From Hymenobacter norwichensis DSM 15439 (GTDB lineage Bacteria; Bacteroidota; Bacteroidia; Cytophagales; Hymenobacteraceae): a stretch of DNA of 64,000 nucleotides. Below the pieces are notes generated by a model. It did no database searches, had not been told where the DNA came from, and worked only from the letters and a program-made list of their open reading frames with translations. The stretch spans positions 434,001 to 498,000 of the forward strand of contig NZ_ATVL01000006.1 in the NCBI RefSeq assembly GCF_000420705.1, given 5' to 3'. Position 1 is the first letter of the stretch; each line of letters opens with the position of its first letter. Positions 16,552-23,642 of the stretch are shown in pieces. The translations under genes and the position numbers were made by a program.

Positions 16552-17598
16552 ATGAAAACCTTCCTTGTAAGCCGCACCGATGCCATTGGCGACGTAGTGC
16601 TTACCCTACCGGTGTGCGGCCGTCTGAAGCAACTTTTTCCGGGTTGCCGCGTGGTACTGATTGGCCGCACCTACACCCAAGCCATAGCCGAAGCCTGCCC
16701 CTGGGTGGATGCTTTTCTGAACTTCGACGAAATAAGCGCTCTGCCTGAGTCCGAACAGGTGCAGCTCCTGCAAGCCCAGCAGGCCGATGCCATTCTACAC
16801 GTCTTTCCTAATAAGCTGCTCGCCAAGTTGGCGCATAAAGTGCGGATTCCGCTGCGCATTGGTACCCGCAACCGGCTGTTTCATTGGCTGACTTGTAACC
16901 GGCTGGTCGCCCTCAGCCGCCGTCATTCTCCGCTGCACGAAGCGCAGCTGAACCTGCAACTACTGGCCCCGCTACATTCCGAAACTGTAGTGCCGCTCAC
17001 CCAACTTGCAGAATTAGTGCAGTTGCAGCCGACCGAGGTACTTGCGGCGCAGTGGCAGCAATTATTGTCTCAGCGGCAACCAGCACAGCTAAATGTGGTA
17101 TTGCATCCACGCAGCCGGGGTAGTGCCCGGGAATGGGGACTGCCGCATTTTGGGGCACTGGCACGGTTGCTGCACGCGGCTGGCCACCGAGTGTTTGTAA
17201 CTGGAACCTCGGCAGAAGGGGAGGAGTTGCGCGCGTGGCTGACCGAGCACCAACCATTTCTAGCCGCCGACCTGACCGGGTGCCTTACGTTGCCACAACT
17301 GCTGGCCTTTCTAAGTGCTGCCGACGGCATTGTGGCTGGTAGCACGGGGCCACTACACGTAACTGCCGCGCTAGGCCGTTACACACTTGGGCTATACCCG
17401 CCTATCCGGCCGATGCACCCAGGGCGCTGGGCACCGCTAGGTCCGCATGCTGGCTACTTAGTATTCGACCGTCCCGATTGCCAAGATTGTCGCCGTGAGC
17501 CAGCGGCGTGTACTTGTATCAAAGCATTGGCTCCCTTGCAAGTGCTGCATCAAGTTCTTGCGTGGAAACCAATGCCTAACTTGCCGAGCCAAGTTTAG
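16552..17598 (+). CDS. Glycosyltransferase family 9 (heptosyltransferase-like)
   Basis: The 348-residue product has the GT9/heptosyltransferase signature: an N-terminal SRTDAIGDVVLTLPV and a C-terminal donor-site GSTGPLHVTAALG near residue 262. These enzymes transfer heptose or related sugars from ADP or NDP donors onto LPS core at the inner membrane. A C-terminal Cys cluster (CQDCRREPAACTC) is typical of some members of the family. The gene follows the GT2 gene by 46 bases and precedes the O-antigen ligase by 16 bases, so all three probably form an operon. The exact sugar is unknown. Confidence 0.9.
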   Translation: MKTFLVSRTDAIGDVVLTLPVCGRLKQLFPGCRVVLIGRTYTQAIAEACPWVDAFLNFDEISALPESEQVQLLQAQQADAILHVFPNKLLAKLAHKVRIPLRIGTRNRLFHWLTCNRLVALSRRHSPLHEAQLNLQLLAPLHSETVVPLTQLAELVQLQPTEVLAAQWQQLLSQRQPAQLNVVLHPRSRGSAREWGLPHFGALARLLHAAGHRVFVTGTSAEGEELRAWLTEHQPFLAADLTGCLTLPQLLAFLSAADGIVAGSTGPLHVTAALGRYTLGLYPPIRPMHPGRWAPLGPHAGYLVFDRPDCQDCRREPAACTCIKALAPLQVLHQVLAWKPMPNLPSQV

Positions 17599-17614
17599 GC
17601 TCCTGTTGTCTTCT

Positions 17615-18904
17615 ATGACTGAAGTACTTGTTGCCCCTTTTTCCTTGCGTCAGCTTTATCGAGATGGGCGCTTGTCTCAGTATTTACTGCTGTTAGCTTG
17701 TGCGGCCGCCGTAGTGGGCTTATTTGCGTCTCGTGCGCTGGTTGCTTTAAGCCCGTTAGTAGGGTTAGTAGCCGCCTGTACCCAACCAAACTTTCGGGCT
17801 AGCATCAAGCAGTGGTTTCATTTGCGCACGGTGGTATGCATCGGGTTGCTCTACGTGTTTCTGATTGTCAGCGGCACTTATACCACGCAACTGGCCGTTT
17901 GGCAGCATGAGGTTTACCGGAAGCTGCCATTGCTGGTAGTGCCGCTGGCTTTTGCCGTGGCAGTCCCCCTCACAAAGCGGCAGAAATTTGGCATTGGGCT
18001 GCTATACGTAGCTTTAGCTACAGCCTTGGCTATCAGTACACTGGGGCGTTATTTGCTCAACCCGGAAGAAGCTAACCGCCTAATTAGTATTGGGCAAAAC
18101 GTGCCAGCCATAACGGGTATATTCCATATTCATTTCAGCATTCTGCTGGCATTGGCATTCTTTTTTGCCCTGCTGCTGCGCCGGAACCCTTTAGCTACAC
18201 TCCCGATTCGGTGGGGGTTGCTGTGTTGCGCAGTGCTGATGTTCGTAATTATGCACGTGCTGGCCTACCGCACCGGTCTAATGGTGCTCTACGCTATGAT
18301 CCTATTCGATGCCGCTATCCTTATTGTGCTACAGCGTCGCTTCATGCTGGGGGCGGTTGTGCTGGTTGCCATGATCGGGTTGCCACTAGGTGCTTACTTT
18401 ACTCTAGAGCCCATTCAAGGCCGGGTAGCGGTAACCTTAGAAGATATCGACCAGTATCAGTCCGGCCGTAACATCAACGATTATTCCCTGGCCAAGCGGT
18501 TTGCGGCCTGGGAAACCGCTACTATCATTGCGCAGGAGCATCCGTGGCTGGGCGTAGGCATGGCCGACGTCGATGCGGCCATGTTAGGCCAGTACAGCTA
18601 CCACAGTTTTGGCTTGAAGCCCAAGAACTGGGTGATGACTCATAACCAATACTTGGAGTACTTGGTTGGAGGTGGTACAGTAGGGCTTATACTATGGTTG
18701 CTGGTATTGTTCCAACCTTTTTTGCAACCTGCGTTGCGTCAAAATCCGTACGTGATACATTTCCTACTCATGATGAGCGTCGCTAATCTGGTCGATTCGC
18801 TGCTGCAAATGCAAATCGGCTTCAACATGTTTGTATTTCTCTACGGATTTATTGTAGTGAGTGCAGAACGGGCGGCGCGCTACCCAGCTAGTATGGCCCC
18901 TTGA
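17615..18904 (+). CDS. O-antigen ligase/Wzy-like integral membrane protein
   Basis: The 429-residue product starts at the ATG at 17615 (MTEVLVAPFSLRQLY). It is mostly hydrophobic, with about ten to twelve membrane segments. The large periplasmic loop in the C-terminal half contains HPWLGVGMADVD and THNQYLEYLVGGG, the pattern of the O-antigen ligase domain (Wzy_C/WaaL family). It should join O-antigen or other glycan to lipid A-core, or polymerise it; sequence alone does not separate WaaL from Wzy. It is the last gene of the three-gene glycan group. Confidence 0.88.
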   Translation: MTEVLVAPFSLRQLYRDGRLSQYLLLLACAAAVVGLFASRALVALSPLVGLVAACTQPNFRASIKQWFHLRTVVCIGLLYVFLIVSGTYTTQLAVWQHEVYRKLPLLVVPLAFAVAVPLTKRQKFGIGLLYVALATALAISTLGRYLLNPEEANRLISIGQNVPAITGIFHIHFSILLALAFFFALLLRRNPLATLPIRWGLLCCAVLMFVIMHVLAYRTGLMVLYAMILFDAAILIVLQRRFMLGAVVLVAMIGLPLGAYFTLEPIQGRVAVTLEDIDQYQSGRNINDYSLAKRFAAWETATIIAQEHPWLGVGMADVDAAMLGQYSYHSFGLKPKNWVMTHNQYLEYLVGGGTVGLILWLLVLFQPFLQPALRQNPYVIHFLLMMSVANLVDSLLQMQIGFNMFVFLYGFIVVSAERAARYPASMAP

Positions 18905-18930
18905 ACGGGATAGTATAATCTGTACATTTG
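18900..18930 (+). promoter_or_regulatory. Promoter of the ECF sigma operon (CTTG, 19 bases, TACATTTG)
   Basis: CTTG at 18900-18903 and TACATTTG at 18923-18930 give a 19-base spacer, very near the Bacteroidota consensus. It overlaps the end of the O-antigen ligase gene. Confidence 0.7.
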
Positions 18931-18976
18931 TCTACAAGGCGGTTTATGCACCTCCGCCGCTATTTGCTGAGCCTCT

Positions 18977-19624
18977 ATGAGCGACTCTCCCGAACGGGTT
19001 CCGAAGTTAAGTAAGGAAGAAAAGGACCGACGGTTCCAGGCTGAACTCATGCCTGTAATCGACTCTCTGTACAATTTTGCCTTCCGCCTGACACTAGACG
19101 AAGACGATGCCAATGACCTCGTCCAGGAGACCTATTTGAAGGCATATCGGTTCTTCGAGTACTTCGAGCAGGGAACCAACGCCAAAGCATGGCTGTTTCG
19201 CATCCTGAAAAACTCGTTCATCAACGACTTCCGGAAAAAGAGCAAGCAGCCAGCCAAGGTCGACTATAGCGAAATTGAAGGCTACTATAATTCGGAAGAC
19301 GTCGAGTCCGACAGTGACGTGGGTGGTTCCTCGTCCGATATGCGGCAACAAGCCGTGCGCGACCTCATCGGCGACGAAGTGGCCAGCGCACTCAACTCAC
19401 TGCCCGTGGATTTTCGCACCGTCATCATCCTCTGCGACCTGGAAGGGTTTACCTATGAGGAAATGGCCAAAGTGCTGGATATCCCTATCGGAACAGTCCG
19501 TTCGCGCCTCCACCGGGCTCGTAATTTCTTGAAGGACAAGTTGGAAAAATATGCGCAATCAATGGGCTATGGTGGCCTAATTGGAAGCGCAGATGCTGAC
19601 CAAGAAGACGACTCAACCGACTAA
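18977..19624 (+). CDS. ECF-type RNA polymerase sigma factor
   Basis: The 215-residue product has sigma region 2 (residues 25-100; LYNFAFRLTLDEDDANDLVQET, with AWLFRILKNSFINDFRKK) and region 4 (residues 130-190; LPVDFRTVIILCDLEGFTYEEMA, with GTVRSRLHRAR). Regions 1 and 3 are absent, as in ECF sigma factors. An acidic tail ends DADQEDDSTD. It sits 12 bases before a small protein with a zinc-type anti-sigma motif, the usual partner. Its regulon cannot be told from this window. Confidence 0.92.
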   Translation: MSDSPERVPKLSKEEKDRRFQAELMPVIDSLYNFAFRLTLDEDDANDLVQETYLKAYRFFEYFEQGTNAKAWLFRILKNSFINDFRKKSKQPAKVDYSEIEGYYNSEDVESDSDVGGSSSDMRQQAVRDLIGDEVASALNSLPVDFRTVIILCDLEGFTYEEMAKVLDIPIGTVRSRLHRARNFLKDKLEKYAQSMGYGGLIGSADADQEDDSTD

Positions 19625-19636
19625 TTAATATTAATC

Positions 19637-19930
19637 ATGGAAAACACCTCTACAACGCAAACCAATTCTGTTACGCACCAGGTAGTCACACCTGCTGCTG
19701 ACTGTGACCGTGTAAATATGATACTCGACCAGCTTGTAGTGGGCCATGAGCCTACCGTGGAAGACGAAGAGTATATCGTTAGCCACTCCGATGATTGCTC
19801 GCCTTGCTTCGAGGACATCACCAAACAGCAAGCTTTTATCGGCTTCCTGACCTCGTATGTAGGACGTAAAGGAGCACCAACTGCCCTGCCACAAACAATT
19901 TTGTCGCGTTTACAAGTGGAAATGGCCTAA
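19637..19930 (+). CDS. Small putative zinc-binding anti-sigma factor
   Basis: The 97-residue product carries H-x3-C-x2-C (HSDDCSPC, residues 50-57) with a Cys near residue 23 (DCDRV). That is the arrangement of the zinc-binding anti-sigma (ZAS) domain. No membrane helix is present, so it would be cytoplasmic. It begins 12 bases after the ECF sigma gene, which supports a pairwise role: sequestering the sigma factor, perhaps with redox control through the Cys residues. The rest of the sequence is not recognised, so the assignment rests on motif and position. Confidence 0.7.
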   Translation: MENTSTTQTNSVTHQVVTPAADCDRVNMILDQLVVGHEPTVEDEEYIVSHSDDCSPCFEDITKQQAFIGFLTSYVGRKGAPTALPQTILSRLQVEMA

Positions 19931-19939
19931 TTTTGCCCG

Positions 19940-20524
19940 ATGCAGGGCAAAATTATTGTGTTTTCGGCTCCTTCCGGCGCCGGCAAAACGACCATAGTTC
20001 ATCGGCTGCTGGATCGGATTCCAGAGCTGAACTTCTCCATTTCCGCGTGCACCCGCGACCGTCGGGGCCGGGCTGAAGCCAACGGTAAGGACTACTACTT
20101 CATTTCTGTGCAGGAATTCCAGGAGAAAATCCGGGAAGAAGCCTTCGTGGAATGGGAGGAAGTGTATGAAGGGGCCTTTTACGGCACGCTCAAATCAGAA
20201 ATTGAGCGCATCTGGGAAAGTGGTAGACACGCTATTCTGGATGTAGATGTGAAAGGTGGCCTGAGTATCAAGGAGTTCTATAAAGACCGAGCCTTGGCAG
20301 TATTCGTGCGGCCTCCATCGCTGGAGGTGCTCGAAGGTCGTCTCCGTCAGCGGGCTACCGATTCTGCGTCTAGTATTTCTGCTCGTCTCTACAAGGCCAA
20401 CTTCGAGCTTACGTTTGAAGACCGGTTTGATGTGACAGTGGTGAACGACGACCTAGATGAAGCTGCCGCTGCTGCTGAGAAGCTAGTGCGCGACTTTATT
20501 ACCGCCGAATCGGCAGTGTTGTGA
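19940..20524 (+). CDS. gmk: Guanylate kinase
   Basis: The 194-residue product phosphorylates GMP to GDP with ATP. The P-loop SAPSGAGKTT (Lys16) is at the N-terminus. GMP-binding residues lie in ISACTRDRRGRAEANGKDYYF and EWEEVYEGAFYGT, and the LID region has RLRQRATDS. Full length for the family. The ATG is 9 bases after the anti-sigma gene stop. A TAATTTTG at 19928-19935 is close to a -7 element. The nadD start overlaps its stop by four bases. Confidence 0.96.
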   Translation: MQGKIIVFSAPSGAGKTTIVHRLLDRIPELNFSISACTRDRRGRAEANGKDYYFISVQEFQEKIREEAFVEWEEVYEGAFYGTLKSEIERIWESGRHAILDVDVKGGLSIKEFYKDRALAVFVRPPSLEVLEGRLRQRATDSASSISARLYKANFELTFEDRFDVTVVNDDLDEAAAAAEKLVRDFITAESAVL

Positions 20525-21135
20525 ATCCGGCGGAAAACGGCAAACAACGGGTAGGCTTGCTATTTGGCTCCTTCAACCCCATTCATATTGGGCACTTGAT
20601 TCTGGCGCAGCACATGGCCACTCACACCGATTTATCGGCCGTATGGTTTGTAGTGTCGCCGCAAAGCCCATATAAGGTTGGGCAGCAACTCCTACCGCAA
20701 GCAGCTCGGCTAGCGCTGGTGCAGGCCGCTATTGCTGGTAATGAGTTGCTACGCACCTCCGACGTGGAGTTTCATCTACCCAAGCCTAGCTACACCATCA
20801 CTACGCTCGATCAGCTTGGTCGCCGCTATCCGCAGCACGAGTTTGTGCTGCTCATGGGTGGCGACAATTTAGCTGGGTTGGCGGGCTGGAAAGAGGTGGA
20901 GCGTATCCGGCAGGAGTTCGATATGTACGTTTATCCCCGGCCGGGGTATGAACTGCCCCGCGACGTCGCGCCTAATCCGCGCCTGCGCATTGTGGAGGCG
21001 CCGCTGCTGGATATATCTGCTACGTTCATCCGCGAATGTCTTCAGGCAGGCAAGTCAATTCGGTACTTGGTACCCGAGGTCGTGGAGCACCAGATAATCA
21101 CCAACGGCTACTGGAAAGCTCATGAGCCGATGTAG
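20521..21135 (+). CDS. nadD: Nicotinate-nucleotide adenylyltransferase
   Basis: The 204-residue product joins NaMN and ATP to make NaAD in NAD synthesis. The nucleotidyltransferase motif GSFNPIHIGH (HxGH at residues 22-25) and the C-terminal ISATFIRE (SxTxxR) are intact. Its GTG start overlaps the gmk stop (GTGA), so translation is probably coupled. A perfect 50-base palindrome terminates the pair. Confidence 0.95.
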   Translation: MNPAENGKQRVGLLFGSFNPIHIGHLILAQHMATHTDLSAVWFVVSPQSPYKVGQQLLPQAARLALVQAAIAGNELLRTSDVEFHLPKPSYTITTLDQLGRRYPQHEFVLLMGGDNLAGLAGWKEVERIRQEFDMYVYPRPGYELPRDVAPNPRLRIVEAPLLDISATFIRECLQAGKSIRYLVPEVVEHQIITNGYWKAHEPM

Positions 21136-21146
21136 GCTATTAGATA

Positions 21147-21196
21147 TAAGACGCAAAAGGCCGCTCCGATATATCGGAGCGGCCTTTTGCGTCTTA
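21147..21196. terminator. Perfect 50-base palindrome, bidirectional terminator
   Basis: Positions 21147-21196 read as one uninterrupted perfect palindrome (core GGCCGCTCCGATA and its complement), with 25-bp arms and no loop. It sits between the convergent nadD and frr genes, with AAAA/TTTT inside the arms on both sides. Confidence 0.85.
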
Positions 21197-21206
21197 AGTA
21201 TTGAAA

Positions 21207-21770
21207 TCAGATAGTCATGATTTCCGACTCCTTCTTGCTCATTAGGTCATCAATTTTGCTGATGTAGCTATCAGTGGCTTTCTGCACCTTGGCTTCGGCG
21301 TCTTTAATGGCGTCTTCGGCCGCACCATCCTTCAGCAGCTTGCGCAACGAGTCATTCACATCTTTGCGGATGCCGCGGATGCGTACTTTACCAGTTTCAG
21401 TTTCGTTTTTCACCTGCTTTACCAAGTCGCGGCGGCGCTCTTCCGTCATGGGCGGAATGTTGAGACGGACACCTTCTGCGTCAGAAACTGGATTCAAGCC
21501 TAGGTCGCTATTCTTGATGGCCTTTGCAACTTCTGATATCATGTTTTTCTCCCACGGCTTGATAAGCAGTGAGCGAGCATCGGGAGTTGATATGTTGGCA
21601 ATTTGAGCAATGGGCGTTGGCGTCCCGTAGTAGTCTACACGCAACGAGTCGAGCATGGCCGGGGTGGCCTTACCAGCACGAATACGGCTCAACTCTGACC
21701 CCGTATGTTGCAGCGACTTGGCCATTGACTCTTCGGCTTCGCTCAGATAAAACTGAATTTCTTCGTCCAT
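21207..21770 (-). CDS. frr: Ribosome recycling factor
   Basis: The 187-residue product, with EF-G, splits the post-termination ribosome. The family features KATPAMLDSLRVDYYGTPTPIAQIANIS and RRRDLVKQVK lie in the three-helix bundle and the hinge domain. Full length. It follows pyrH on the same strand after a 92-base gap; pyrH-frr is a common pair in bacteria. The palindromic terminator lies directly after its stop. Confidence 0.97.
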   Translation of the reverse strand: MDEEIQFYLSEAEESMAKSLQHTGSELSRIRAGKATPAMLDSLRVDYYGTPTPIAQIANISTPDARSLLIKPWEKNMISEVAKAIKNSDLGLNPVSDAEGVRLNIPPMTEERRRDLVKQVKNETETGKVRIRGIRKDVNDSLRKLLKDGAAEDAIKDAEAKVQKATDSYISKIDDLMSKKESEIMTI

Positions 21771-21862
21771 TTTTTTGAAAGAATTAAGAATTGTGCGCTA
21801 AAAAATAGGGCAAGTAAGCCATGAGTTGACTATCTGGCTCTACTTCTTGAGTAGGAACACGC

Positions 21863-22645
21863 TTAAGTAAGCGGATTATCGAGGCTAGGTTGCAAGCTAC
21901 TGTGCTTGCTGTCCAAGGTGGCGGCGCTGTTGCCGCCGTTCATAGTGACAAGCGTACCTATAGTTTCGCCATCAATCAAGCGCTGTAGGTTGCCTTCCTT
22001 GTTCATATCAAAAACGATGATAGGCAAGTTGTTTTCCTTGCACAGCGTGAAAGCCGTCATATCCATCACGTTCAGGTTCTTCTCCATTACCTCCTCGAAG
22101 GTAATTTCCGGGTAGCGGGTAGCTGAAGGGTCCTTTTCTGGATCGGCGGTGTAAATACCATCCACTCGGGTGCCTTTCAACACAACATCCGCCTCTATTT
22201 CGATAGCGCGCAAAGAAGCTGCCGAATCGGTAGTAAAGTACGGTGAGCCGATACCTGCTCCGAAGATGACCACCCGGCCTTTCTCTAAGTGCCGTACAGC
22301 CCGCCGCCGTATATATGGCTCACATACTCGCTGAATAGTAAGGCCCGACAACAGCCGAGTGCTTACTTCCAACTTTTCCAAAGCGCTTTGCAAAGCCATT
22401 GAATTGATGACCGTAGCCAGCATGCCCATATAGTCGCCCTGCACCCGGTCGAGCCCCAAGGCTGCGGCCTGCACGCCACGGAAAATATTGCCTCCCCCAA
22501 TTACCACCGCCACCTCCGTACCTGTTGCGGCCGCCAATTTGATTTCCTCGGCGTATTGCATGAGCCGAGTGGCATCAATGCCATACTGTTGCTGGCCCAT
22601 CAGAGCTTCGCCGCTTAGCTTGAGCAGAATTCGTTTGTATTTCAA
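21863..22645 (-). CDS. pyrH: Uridylate kinase
   Basis: The 260-residue product phosphorylates UMP to UDP. It matches the amino-acid-kinase fold of bacterial Pyr[14 protein letters not shown] at the N-terminus, [11 protein letters not shown], and [11 protein letters not shown] with [17 protein letters not shown]-terminal tail of roughly 20 residues beyond the usual length is Ser/Asn-rich. The start is TTG at 22645 (then KYKRILLK), since no ATG or GTG gives the family N-terminus. Confidence 0.95.
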   Translation of the reverse strand: MKYKRILLKLSGEALMGQQQYGIDATRLMQYAEEIKLAAATGTEVAVVIGGGNIFRGVQAAALGLDRVQGDYMGMLATVINSMALQSALEKLEVSTRLLSGLTIQRVCEPYIRRRAVRHLEKGRVVIFGAGIGSPYFTTDSAASLRAIEIEADVVLKGTRVDGIYTADPEKDPSATRYPEITFEEVMEKNLNVMDMTAFTLCKENNLPIIVFDMNKEGNLQRLIDGETIGTLVTMNGGNSAATLDSKHSSLQPSLDNPLT

Positions 22646-22694
22646 AATCCGAGAGATTAGGTAGGAAATCAGGGGTAAAATTTCACAGAAAAAG

Positions 22695-22957
22695 TTAATT
22701 CTGTGCTTGCGGCTGCATTAAAACTAGTAAAAGCTGCTCTGCCTGAAGAACGTTGAGTGCTGTGCTTGACTCGAAAGAGAGAAAAAAATGCGTGTTGCGC
22801 TGCTTAGATTCCACGGCGCGTTCCAACCAGGATATACGTTCTCCAGCTTGGTCACGCTCTGCTCGTAGCAAACGCACTTCCGCCTTTAGCACTTCCTGCG
22901 CTTGTAAATCACGGTCAAGACTTCCTCGATTTCGCGTAAGCGCTGCTTGTCGTTCAT
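22695..22957 (-). pseudogene. Small coiled-coil protein gene with apparent frameshift
   Basis: An ATG at 22957 opens a frame reading MNDKQRLREIEEV, which then hits a stop after 23 codons. The neighbouring frame lacks a good start but continues the heptad-like pattern (LDRDLQAQEVLKAEVRLLRAERDQAGERI, over many residues) to a stop at 22695. A one-base shift near 22920 would join them into one coiled-coil protein of about 87 residues. A TACCTTGC promoter-like element near 22990 would start the transcript after the only possible start (TTG) of the second frame, which favours the ATG. It could be a real frameshift, programmed frameshifting or a sequencing error. Confidence 0.45.
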
Positions 22958-23040
22958 AGGAAAAGGATGAATTACCAGAGGGCAGCAAGGTAGAGTATGT
23001 AGGGTAGTCAGCTGCCGAGTACTAAACGAGCCATTTACAA

Positions 23041-23544
23041 TCAAGTGAATTGAATAAGCACTTGGCCTTTTGTTACGTTGTCGCGAAGCTCGACTTTAAT
23101 GACGCCAATTGTTCCGTCGGCTGGAGCTTTGAGAATGTTTTCCATCTTCATTGCTTCCAGTACTAGTAAGGCATCACCTTTCTGTACGGTTTGGCCTGGC
23201 TCCACCCGAACGGCTACAATAAGACCTGGCATAGGAGCTTTCAGTTCGTTCACTTTGCTGACGCCGATAGCACTCATGCCGAGCTTGCTAAGCAATAAGT
23301 CAAAGCGGTCCTTCACTTGGAGTTCCACCAATTGACCGTTCAGCTTCACCCGGAAAGTCTTGGCAGTATAGTCTGCGTCCACTACTTCGGCCACTACTGA
23401 TTGGTTGTTGTAAACCATATGAAACCGGCTTTGCCCCAGCGCCGTGATGTTCCACTCAAATAGCTCATTATTGACGGTTATCGCACCGTTGGGGTGATAG
23501 TCTACATCCCAGGTTTGAGTGGAATTGGTGCTGACTTGTAGCAT
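23041..23544 (-). CDS. Biotin/lipoyl-attachment-domain protein (biotin carboxyl carrier-type)
   Basis: The 167-residue product has a C-terminal biotinyl domain with the biotin-lysine motif EAMKMEN, preceded by the Pro-rich hinge KAPMPGLIVAV. The N-terminal 90 residues (MLQVSTNSTQTWDVDYHPNG) match the BCCP-like domain found in acyl-CoA or pyruvate carboxylase carrier subunits of this phylum. It carries CO2 between a biotin carboxylase and a carboxyltransferase, neither of which is nearby. The start at 23544 is the ATG before MLQVST; the longer frame adds hydrophobic residues without family similarity. Confidence 0.88.
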   Translation of the reverse strand: MLQVSTNSTQTWDVDYHPNGAITVNNELFEWNITALGQSRFHMVYNNQSVVAEVVDADYTAKTFRVKLNGQLVELQVKDRFDLLLSKLGMSAIGVSKVNELKAPMPGLIVAVRVEPGQTVQKGDALLVLEAMKMENILKAPADGTIGVIKVELRDNVTKGQVLIQFT

Positions 23545-23642
23545 AAGTAGGAGGAGAGGAGCGGGGTGAAAAGGGCTTAAAGATAGTCCAAATCTCAAAT
23601 AATTTCGGAACTTGAGGTCCCATACACTCCTTGCATTTTCGC

